A stretch of 5,005 bases of DNA, from contig CAJWDO010000147.1 of the NCBI GenBank assembly GCA_913031555.1, forward strand, positions 1 through 5,005, in the 5' to 3' direction. Below, piece by piece: positions 1-5,005 of the stretch (positions are counted from its first letter, which is position 1; the number at the start of each line of letters is the position of its first letter). Source of the stretch: an uncultured Alphaproteobacteria bacterium. GTDB lineage: Bacteria > Pseudomonadota > Alphaproteobacteria > Puniceispirillales > Puniceispirillaceae. A program made the translations under genes and the position numbers. Under the pieces are notes generated by a model. The model searched no databases, had not been told where the DNA came from, and saw only the letters and a program-made list of their open reading frames with translations.

Positions 1-20
1 TCAGCCGCACGAATATCCAT
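1..20 (-). CDS. atpA: ATP synthase F1 alpha subunit, N-terminal fragment (cut by window edge)
   Basis: Only six full codons are visible, reading M-D-I-R-A-A and continuing off the left edge. This is the usual start of alphaproteobacterial AtpA, the non-catalytic nucleotide-binding subunit of the F1 hexamer. The ATG at 20-18 shares its A with the TGA stop of atpH (TGATG on the minus strand), so the two are almost certainly translationally coupled. A purine-rich GAAGGG at 35-30 lies nine bases upstream as ribosome binding site. The identification rests on the short N-terminus plus its position directly after atpH, which is the conserved order delta then alpha. Confidence 0.85.
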
Positions 21-574
21 CACGCTATACCCTTCATAGCTGTTTCAAGCCGGTTGAGCTTTGTTCTGACTGATGTGTCGATCATCCGCGACCCGATCCG
101 CACGACCAGACCACCGATGAGTGCCGGGTCCACCCTCATGGAGAGCGAGAGCTTGTCGCTGCCGGCAATTTTTGCCACCGCCTTTTCGACACGCGACCGG
201 CGCTTGTCGTCAAGTTCGATGGCGGAGATGACTTCGGCCGATACCTCGCCGCGTCGGCGCGCATGCTCGGCAAGAAAGGCGGGAATGATACGGGACAGGG
301 CGTGCAGCCGCCCATTTGTCGCCACCGTGCCGACAAAGCGGACAGTCAGCGCGTCGGCGCCGCCCTTTTCAAGAATGGCTGTCATCGCCCTGGTTTGTTC
401 CGACCAGGATATCGCCGGTGATCCGGCAAGCATCTTCATCTCGTCATTGCCGGCCATAATGTCGGCAAGACTGATAAGATCGGCAACAACAGCATCGATT
501 TTGCCAGCGTCCTCGGCGAGTGCGTACAACGCACCTGCATAACGGCCGGCAAGACCCTTAGCGCTAGAACTCAA
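20..574 (-). CDS. atpH: ATP synthase F1 delta subunit
   Basis: This 184-residue protein is the delta (OSCP-type) subunit of the F1Fo ATP synthase, the part of the peripheral stalk that joins the F1 crown to the b subunits on the cytoplasmic face of the membrane. The N-terminal helical domain opens with RYAGALYALA at residues 11-20, the usual AtpH start. The C-terminal family signature runs from about 148 to 176 (VDPALIGGLVVRIGSR then a basic, Leu-rich helix). Length is typical. The start is a TTG at 574-572: an in-frame TGA lies ten codons upstream, no ATG or GTG lies between, and GAGGG at 586-582 sits seven bases ahead. The gene overlaps atpA by one base. No atpF precedes it, as expected for alphaproteobacteria, where F1 and Fo genes sit in separate operons. 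Codon use matches its neighbours. Confidence 0.97.
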   Translation of the reverse strand: MSSSAKGLAGRYAGALYALAEDAGKIDAVVADLISLADIMAGNDEMKMLAGSPAISWSEQTRAMTAILEKGGADALTVRFVGTVATNGRLHALSRIIPAFLAEHARRRGEVSAEVISAIELDDKRRSRVEKAVAKIAGSDKLSLSMRVDPALIGGLVVRIGSRMIDTSVRTKLNRLETAMKGIA

Positions 575-739
575 CGACGTGCCCTCATCAACAGGAATTT
601 TTCACAATGGCGCAGGCTGAAACCGGCGGAAACCGACAATCATTCACACTGGATTGGTGGCTATCATACCCGTGCCGGAAAGGCAAGCGCCGAAGCCGCC
701 TATTTCGGGCTGAAAATGACCCCCACGGCGCAATGCGGC
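575..739 (-). other. Intergenic gap between priA and the atp operon; probable atp leader/promoter region
   Basis: These 165 non-coding bases separate the priA stop from the atpH start, both on the minus strand. An atp promoter probably lies here, since F1 genes need strong expression, but no convincing -35/-10 pair is visible. The best -10-like hexamer is TATGAT (minus strand, 668-663), without a matching -35 at the right spacing. I see no hairpin with a T-run that would end priA transcription, so read-through from priA is possible. A 7-bp direct repeat, GAAACCG at 619-625 and 629-635, lies between the hexamer and atpH. Open frames crossing the gap lack credible starts. Confidence 0.4.
582..586 (-). 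promoter_or_regulatory. Ribosome binding site of atpH, supporting a TTG start
   Basis: The minus strand reads GAGGG here, seven bases before the TTG at 574. It is the only good Shine-Dalgarno match near the start and is the main reason for accepting the unusual TTG codon. An ATG at 588-586 overlaps the motif but is out of frame and meets a stop after five codons. Confidence 0.6.
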
Positions 740-2941
740 CTAGAGAAAGCTGTAGGGGTCGATATCAACCTGCAGCCTGACGCCGGATGGCAGTGACGCT
801 GCCTCCAGCCAGGCCGCGATGACCGCCTGAATATCGACAGTCTTGTCGGCCCTGACAAGCGCCCGGCCACGGTGACGTCCGCGCAGGAAACCAAGCGGCG
901 CCATGCTGGGCCCGAAGATATCAACACCATGATAATGCGGACGGCTTGCATCAATCGCCTGCATCGCCGCCTGCAACCGCTGAGGATCCGGCGCCGAAAG
1001 CACCAGCGAGGCAAGCCGCGCGAAAGGCGGCATGCCTGCGATCCGCCGCGATTCCGCCTCCGCCTTCAGAAACCTGTCACGATCGCCGGAAAGCAGCGCC
1101 TCCATCACCGGGTTGGTGCTGTCCATGGTCTGCAGCAGCGCGAGCCCGGGCCGCGTGGCACGGCCGGCACGCCCGGCCACCTGTGCCAGCATCTGGAAAC
1201 TCCGTTCGGCGGCGCGCAGATCACCGCCGGCCAACCCGAGATCGGCATCGACAATCCCGACCAGCGTCAGATTCGGAAAATGGTGACCCTTTGCCGCCAT
1301 CTGCGTGCCGATGATGATATCCACCTCGCCATCAACAACCGAGCGGACAAAGCTTTCGGCGCTGCCGGGGGTTGTCACCGTATCACTCGAAAAGACCGCG
1401 AATCGTGCCTCGGGAAAGCGTTGCAACACCTCTTCGGCCAGACGCTCGACTCCCGGTCCACAGGCCTGCATGCTGTCCTCCTCGCCACATTCGACGCAGC
1501 CACGTTGCGGCCGCGCCTCATAGCCGCAATGGTGGCATTTCAACCGACCGGCGAGGCGGTGCATGACCATCCAGCTGTCGCAATTCGGACAGGTCACCTT
1601 ATGACCGCAGGCACCACACAGCGTCAGCGGCGCATAACCGCGGCGGTTCAGGAACAGCAGTGATTGCTCGCCAGCCTCCAGCCGCGCCGTGATTGCCTCG
1701 ACAAGTGGCGGCGCCAGCCAACGGCCGCGCTCCGGCGGCGTGCGCCGAAGATCAACCGCGGCAATCTCGGGAAGCTGCGCCTCGCCAACACGTTGCGGCA
1801 GGCTGATATGACGGTAGCGCGGCGGATCGCCAACCTTGCCGGCATTGACCCAGCTTTCCAGCGACGGCGTCGCGGTGGCGAGGATGGCCGGGCAGTTCTG
1901 CAGGCGGGCGCGCAATATCGCCATATCACGGGCATGATAGGTAACCTGTTCCTCCTGCTTATAGGCATGCTCGTGCTCTTCATCGACAACGATCAGCCCA
2001 AGATCGGAGAATGGCAGAAACAGCGCCGAGCGCGCGCCCACCACAACCGACGCCTCGCCAAGAGCGATGTGCCGCCAGGCGCGGCGCTTGCGGCCCGGGG
2101 CAACGTCGGAATGCCATTCCGTCGGTGGCACACCGAATCGATCCTGAAAGCGCTGCTTCCAGGCCACCGACAGCGCAATCTCCGGCAGCAGGATGAGCGC
2201 CTGACGCCCCGCCGCGACAACAGACTCGACAGCGTCGAAATAAACCTCGGTCTTGCCTGATCCGGTTACCCCGTCCAGAAGCATGGGCGTGAATCCGGCC
2301 GCAAGATTGGCGGTGATTTCCCGCATCGCGGCGGTCTGGTCGGGGGTCGGCGGCGGACCGGCGACAGAGTGCGGGCGGGGTGGTGGTGTGCTGTCACTGA
2401 CAAGCAGGGTGTCAAGCCCACCGGTTTTCGCCATCGCCGTAATCACGCCGGCACTGACCCCGGCCTCGCGCTGCAGATCAGCGGCTGACAGCGCGCCGGC
2501 CACCTCAAGCACTTCGGCCACACGGCGGCGGGCGGCGGTCAGGCTTTCATCAACGGGCGGCGGGTCCGGACGGCGATAGACCTTGCGCTGTGGTGGCGGT
2601 TGCAGGGCCTGCGGCTGGCTCAGCGCCATTTTCACCACCCCGCCAATCGGCGCCATCGTCCAGCTGGCGACGCGTTCAAGGAAATCAACAAAGGTCGGCG
2701 GCAATGGCGGCAGTGGCGCCACGCCCGTCACAGGCTTCAGCGTTGTCGCCGCGATCGCGCCGTCACCCGGCCCGAGAACGATACCATTCAGCTGGCGCGG
2801 ACCGAAGGGAACACTGACAATCGTGCCGCGCGGCAACGCTCCCAGACCACTATGATTGTAATCGAATGTGCGGTCGAGCGGCACCGCGACGGCGACCCGG
2901 ACGGTTTGCTGGCTGCTGCCGGTTTCCGCTGTCGAGGTCAC
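740..2941 (-). CDS. priA: Primosomal protein N' (replication restart 3'-5' DNA helicase PriA)
   Basis: PriA recognises stalled or repaired replication forks, unwinds the lagging arm and starts reloading of DnaB in the cytoplasm. The 733-residue length matches the family. Order: a 3'-DNA-end-binding domain (about 12-110, with PLDRTFDY at 21-28), a linker/winged-helix region, then a superfamily 2 helicase core. Walker A is GVTGSGKT at 224-231, the DEEH box is at 320-323, ATATPS at 355-360, GTQMAAKG at 545-552 and QVAGRAGR at 587-594. Eight zinc-binding cysteines are all present: 442, 445, 451, 454, 469, 472, 482 and 485. The C-terminus ends DIDPYSFL, a family hallmark. The start is a GTG at 2941-2939: a stop codon lies two codons upstream, and the next in-frame GTG would cut into the DNA-binding domain. 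The Shine-Dalgarno is poor, suggesting low translation, which fits a repair protein. It is transcribed divergently from the transaldolase gene. Confidence 0.98.
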   Translation of the reverse strand: MTSTAETGSSQQTVRVAVAVPLDRTFDYNHSGLGALPRGTIVSVPFGPRQLNGIVLGPGDGAIAATTLKPVTGVAPLPPLPPTFVDFLERVASWTMAPIGGVVKMALSQPQALQPPPQRKVYRRPDPPPVDESLTAARRRVAEVLEVAGALSAADLQREAGVSAGVITAMAKTGGLDTLLVSDSTPPPRPHSVAGPPPTPDQTAAMREITANLAAGFTPMLLDGVTGSGKTEVYFDAVESVVAAGRQALILLPEIALSVAWKQRFQDRFGVPPTEWHSDVAPGRKRRAWRHIALGEASVVVGARSALFLPFSDLGLIVVDEEHEHAYKQEEQVTYHARDMAILRARLQNCPAILATATPSLESWVNAGKVGDPPRYRHISLPQRVGEAQLPEIAAVDLRRTPPERGRWLAPPLVEAITARLEAGEQSLLFLNRRGYAPLTLCGACGHKVTCPNCDSWMVMHRLAGRLKCHHCGYEARPQRGCVECGEEDSMQACGPGVERLAEEVLQRFPEARFAVFSSDTVTTPGSAESFVRSVVDGEVDIIIGTQMAAKGHHFPNLTLVGIVDADLGLAGGDLRAAERSFQMLAQVAGRAGRATRPGLALLQTMDSTNPVMEALLSGDRDRFLKAEAESRRIAGMPPFARLASLVLSAPDPQRLQAAMQAIDASRPHYHGVDIFGPSMAPLGFLRGRHRGRALVRADKTVDIQAVIAAWLEAASLPSGVRLQVDIDPYSFL

Positions 2942-3054
2942 CCTTTAAACCGCCCCCATGAAACTGGACAGGTGGATTTGCCACCCGTCATGCGATACAC
3001 TCCGCGCGTCAGCACGGCCGACACCAACCTACACCGGAGAGCGGATTTCTTGAC
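2942..3054. promoter_or_regulatory. Divergent promoter region between priA and tal
   Basis: This 113-bp gap lies between the starts of two divergently read genes, so it must hold promoters for both unless one is driven from elsewhere. No clear -35/-10 pair is visible on either strand. A TTGCCA on the plus strand at 2978-2983 is followed by TACACT only 12 bases later, which is too close for a standard promoter. A perfect 5-bp inverted repeat occupies 2971-2985. The function is inferred from gene orientation, not from a recognised promoter. Confidence 0.5.
2971..2985. repeat. Short inverted repeat in the priA/tal divergent region
   Basis: GGTGG at 2971-2975 and CCACC at 2981-2985 form a perfect 5-bp inverted repeat around the spacer ATTTG. 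Its position in a divergent promoter region would suit a small operator, but a repeat this short also arises by chance in GC-rich DNA, and no regulator is known. Confidence 0.3.
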
Positions 3055-3708
3055 ATGAAAATTTTCCTCGACAGCGCCGACATCAGCGAGATCGAAGCCC
3101 ATATCGCCAGCGGCTTTGTTGATGGCGTGACCACGAACCCGTCATTGATCGCCAAATCGGGTCGCAACATTCTGGAAACCATTGCCCAGATCTGTGAGAT
3201 GGTCGATGGCCCGGTCAGCGCCGAGGTGGCCGCCACCGATTTCGAGACGATGCTGAAGGAAGGCAGGAAACTTGCCGCGCTGGCACCGAATGTCACCGTC
3301 AAGGTGCCGTTGACCGAGGCCGGGCTTCGCACCTGCCGGGAGCTTCGCGAGGCAGGAACACAGGTCAATGTCACGCTGTGCTTTAGTGCCGGTCAGGCAC
3401 TTTTGGCGGCCAAGGCCGGTGCGACCTTCATTTCGCCCTTTGTCGGCAGGCTCGATGATATCGGACATGACGGCATGGGCCTGATCGAGGAAATCTGCAC
3501 CATCTATGACCAGTACGACATGCCGACCGAGGTGCTTGTTGCCTCGGTGCGCAGCACGCAGCATGTTGTCGACGCGGCGATGCTCGGGGCCAATGTCGTC
3601 ACGCTGCCGCCAAAAATCCTGACAGCACTCTACAAACATCCGCTGACCGACAAAGGTCTGGCTGCCTTCATCTCGGACTGGGACGGCACCGGACAGTCGA
3701 TCCTCTAG
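3055..3708 (+). CDS. tal: Small-type transaldolase (TalC / fructose-6-phosphate aldolase family)
   Basis: This 217-residue cytoplasmic TIM-barrel enzyme should move a dihydroxyacetone unit between sugar phosphates in the non-oxidative pentose phosphate pathway (sedoheptulose-7-P plus glyceraldehyde-3-P giving erythrose-4-P plus fructose-6-P). The Schiff-base lysine is K83 in VTVKVPLT. Asp6, the TTNPSLI motif with Asn28, and Thr107 complete the core. Three positions that distinguish the subgroups, Glu57, Ser127 and Phe129, match true transaldolases, not E. coli FSA, which has Gln, Ala and Tyr there. I therefore prefer transaldolase over the fructose-6-phosphate aldolase name that automatic annotation often gives. 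The ATG start gives the conserved [10 protein letters not shown]-terminus; the ribosome site is weak (CGGA, nine bases upstream). xerC follows five bases after the stop, so the two are probably co-transcribed. Confidence 0.95.
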   Translation: MKIFLDSADISEIEAHIASGFVDGVTTNPSLIAKSGRNILETIAQICEMVDGPVSAEVAATDFETMLKEGRKLAALAPNVTVKVPLTEAGLRTCRELREAGTQVNVTLCFSAGQALLAAKAGATFISPFVGRLDDIGHDGMGLIEEICTIYDQYDMPTEVLVASVRSTQHVVDAAMLGANVVTLPPKILTALYKHPLTDKGLAAFISDWDGTGQSIL

Positions 3709-3713
3709 CGGCT

Positions 3714-4604
3714 GTGGCGGGGCGGCAGGATATCGTGACGCACCGGCAGGCCTGGCTTGCCTGGCTGGAAACCGAGCGGCGCTATGGCGCCAACACGATT
3801 GCCGCCTATGCCGCCGATCTTGACGATTATCTTCGCCACGTTGATGCCGACGCCGCGCCTGACAGGCGGCGCTTTCGGGGCTGGCTCGCCGATATGACAG
3901 CTCGCGATCTGGCCCGCAGTACGATCGCCCGCCGGGTGTCTGCCCTGCGCGGCTTCTACAGATTCTGCGGACGCACCGGCAGGATAACGGTCAATGATCT
4001 GAGCTGGCTTCGCGCACCGCGGCCGGCCAAATCGGTTCCCAAGCCGGTGTCGGAGGACGATGCGAAGGCTCTTCTGGCGGCCATTTTCCGACGCCGGGGC
4101 GAGGACTGGACAAAACAGCGGGACTTCGCGCTGCTGATGCTTCTTTATGGCGGTGGCCTGCGTATTTCCGAGGCGGTTGGTCTGACCCGCGGTGAGGCGC
4201 CGTTTGGCGAATGGCTGCGAATTACCGGCAAAGGGGGCAAGATTCGGGACGTGCCCGTGCTTCCCGCGATCACCGGGGCGGTGGATGCCTATCTTGATTG
4301 CTGTCCGTTTGACGGTGGGCCATCAGGCCCGCTGTTTGTCAGCGCCCGCGGCAATGCCTATGGCGCGCGTGCCGCGCAGCGGCTTGTCGAGGCATTAAGG
4401 CTGGAGTTGAACCTGCCAGCATATGTCACACCGCATGCGCTTCGCCACGCCTTTGCCACGCATCTGCTTGGCAATGGCGCTGATCTCCGGGCGATTCAGG
4501 AACTTCTCGGCCATGCCAGCCTGTCGACAACACAGCGTTACACCAGTGTCGACGAGGCGCATCTGGTGCGTATGCATCGCGAAACGCATCCCCGCGCCTC
4601 CTGA
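3714..4604 (+). CDS. xerC: Tyrosine recombinase XerC (chromosome dimer resolution)
   Basis: XerC works with XerD at the dif site, under FtsK control, to resolve chromosome dimers at cell division. The 296-residue protein has an N-terminal SAM-like core-binding domain (about 8-95, with TIAAYAADL and a basic helix near 65-85) and a C-terminal catalytic domain (about 112-290). The full catalytic set is present: R150 (GGGLRISEA), K173 (TGKGGK), H241 and R244 (HALRH), H267 (LLGHASL) and nucleophile Y276. The annotated GTG at 3714 lies five bases after the tal stop with no clear ribosome site. A second in-frame GTG at 3735 has AGGA at 3727-3730 and may be the true start, giving 289 residues. The nearby housekeeping genes and typical length argue for XerC over a phage integrase; XerD is the main alternative. 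It is probably co-transcribed with tal. Confidence 0.93.
   Translation: MAGRQDIVTHRQAWLAWLETERRYGANTIAAYAADLDDYLRHVDADAAPDRRRFRGWLADMTARDLARSTIARRVSALRGFYRFCGRTGRITVNDLSWLRAPRPAKSVPKPVSEDDAKALLAAIFRRRGEDWTKQRDFALLMLLYGGGLRISEAVGLTRGEAPFGEWLRITGKGGKIRDVPVLPAITGAVDAYLDCCPFDGGPSGPLFVSARGNAYGARAAQRLVEALRLELNLPAYVTPHALRHAFATHLLGNGADLRAIQELLGHASLSTTQRYTSVDEAHLVRMHRETHPRAS
3727..3730 (+). promoter_or_regulatory. Possible ribosome binding site for an internal xerC start at 3735
   Basis: AGGA, within the purine-rich GGCGGCAGGA, lies four bases before an in-frame GTG at 3735-3737. The upstream GTG at 3714 has no comparable motif. The spacing is slightly short, so the site only tips the balance between the two starts. 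Confidence 0.35.
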
Positions 4605-4622
4605 CGCGGGTAACTTGATGCG
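4585..4622. terminator. Bulged hairpin in the convergent xerC/lpd gap; candidate bidirectional terminator
   Basis: An outer 6-bp stem, CGCATC (4585-4590) with GATGCG (4617-4622), encloses an inner 6-bp stem, CCCGCG (4591-4596) with CGCGGG (4605-4610). The loop is eight bases and a six-base bulge, TAACTT, sits on the right arm. The structure overlaps the last codons and stop of xerC and ends 12 bases before the lpd stop. No T-run follows on either strand, so it is not a textbook intrinsic terminator. It may still pause polymerase or protect the 3' ends of both transcripts. Confidence 0.45.
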
Positions 4623-4634
4623 GGGAATTGATAC

Positions 4635-5005
4635 CTAGATATGAATGGCGCGCCCATCGACCGCCAGCGCCGCTTCCTTGACCGCCTCGTTCAGCGTCGG
4701 ATGCCCGTGGCAGGTGCGCGCGATATCCTCTGACGAGGCGCCAAAGGCCATCGCGGTGGCGCATTCATGGATGATCGTGCCGGCCTCATGACCGATGATG
4801 TGAACGCCAAGGACCCTGTCGGTCTCGGCATCGGCCAGAATTTTCACAAAGCCGTCGGCATGGCCCTGCGCCCGCGCACGGCTGTTTGCCGAGAACGGGA
4901 AGCTTCCCTTTTTATAAGCGATGCCGGCGTCTTTCAGTGCCTCTTCGCTCTTGCCAAGCGTGGCCACCTCGGGCGCCGTATAGACAATGCCGGGAACAAG
5001 ATCGT
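4635..5005 (-). CDS. lpdA: Dihydrolipoamide dehydrogenase (E3), C-terminal fragment (cut by window edge)
   Basis: E3 is the FAD-dependent flavoenzyme that reoxidises dihydrolipoamide with NAD+ in 2-oxoacid dehydrogenase complexes. The window holds the last 122 residues of a protein usually near 465, essentially the dimerisation domain; the FAD and NAD domains and redox cysteines lie beyond the right edge. The fragment starts in [18 protein letters not shown], the usual entry to this domain, and carries [16 protein letters not shown], where the His before Pro and the Glu five residues later form the catalytic dyad acting across the dimer. It ends RAIHI with a TAG at 4637-4635. The reading frame is open across the right edge, so the gene starts outside. 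It converges on xerC with a 30-bp gap. Which complex it serves (2-oxoglutarate or pyruvate) cannot be told from here. Confidence 0.96.
   Translation of the reverse strand, partial: DLVPGIVYTAPEVATLGKSEEALKDAGIAYKKGSFPFSANSRARAQGHADGFVKILADAETDRVLGVHIIGHEAGTIIHECATAMAFGASSEDIARTCHGHPTLNEAVKEAALAVDGRAIHI

Noticed and set aside
54..542. A 162-codon open frame on the plus strand inside atpH
   Set aside because: It lies entirely antisense to a convincing atpH and has low-complexity, Ser/Ala/Arg-rich content with no recognisable domain.
607..780. A 57-codon plus-strand ORF in the priA-atpH gap, with AGGA ten bases before its ATG
   Set aside because: It runs 41 bases into the conserved PriA C-terminus, its product looks like no known family, and Arg-rich content suggests non-coding DNA. 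It would merit revisiting if relatives conserve the frame.
422..796. A protein-like plus-strand frame across the atpH start and the gap (includes WIGGYHTRAGKASAEAAYFG)
   Set aside because: It has no start codon before 713 and is codon-aligned antisense to both atpH and priA; only about 55 codons in the gap are independent, and an open run of that length is unremarkable in this GC-rich DNA.
872..1663. A 263-codon open frame on the plus strand inside priA
   Set aside because: It is codon-aligned antisense to priA. Such frames stay open by chance in GC-rich genes; the product is rich in Arg, Gln and His without domain motifs, whereas priA on the other strand has every family motif.
3714..4604. 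Tyrosine recombinase as a sign of a prophage or integrative element
   Set aside because: The protein has XerC length and motifs, sits among conserved housekeeping genes, and no attachment-site repeats, tRNA gene or phage genes are present.
1..5005. CRISPR array, tRNA/rRNA gene, insertion sequence or undescribed defence system
   Set aside because: No regularly spaced repeats, cloverleaf sequence, transposase or terminal inverted repeats are visible, and the few gaps between genes are 165 bp or shorter. The window is ordinary core genome.

Overview
The window reads as ordinary, gene-dense chromosomal DNA from a GC-rich alphaproteobacterium. Three observations support this. The ATP synthase delta-subunit gene heads an F1-only cluster (delta then alpha, with no b-subunit gene in front), which is the alphaproteobacterial arrangement. 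The alpha subunit begins MDIRAA. The order lpd, xerC, transaldolase, priA, atpH resembles gene neighbourhoods I know from that class. I cannot name the genus from sequence alone.

Layout, left to right. Positions 1-20 (minus) hold the first codons of atpA, whose ATG overlaps the atpH stop. Positions 20-574 (minus) are atpH, with a TTG start. Positions 575-739 are a non-coding gap that probably carries the atp operon leader. Positions 740-2941 (minus) are a complete priA with a GTG start. Positions 2942-3054 are a divergent promoter region. Positions 3055-3708 (plus) are a small transaldolase of the TalC/FSA family. Five bases later, 3714-4604 (plus) is a XerC-type tyrosine recombinase. A 30-bp convergent gap with a strong bulged hairpin follows. 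Positions 4635-5005 (minus) are the C-terminal quarter of dihydrolipoamide dehydrogenase, cut by the window edge.

The genes fall into three transcription groups: priA followed by atpHA (minus), tal-xerC (plus, probably co-transcribed), and lpd (minus, converging on xerC). Functionally they cover oxidative phosphorylation, replication restart, the non-oxidative pentose phosphate pathway, chromosome dimer resolution, and 2-oxoacid dehydrogenase E3. All visible catalytic and metal-binding residues are intact, and no gene is broken.

I found no mobile element, CRISPR array, RNA gene or undescribed system. The points worth a second look are small: a transaldolase-type rather than aldolase-type active site, alternative start codons in three of the four complete genes, an ambiguous xerC start, and short repeats or hairpins in the three intergenic gaps.
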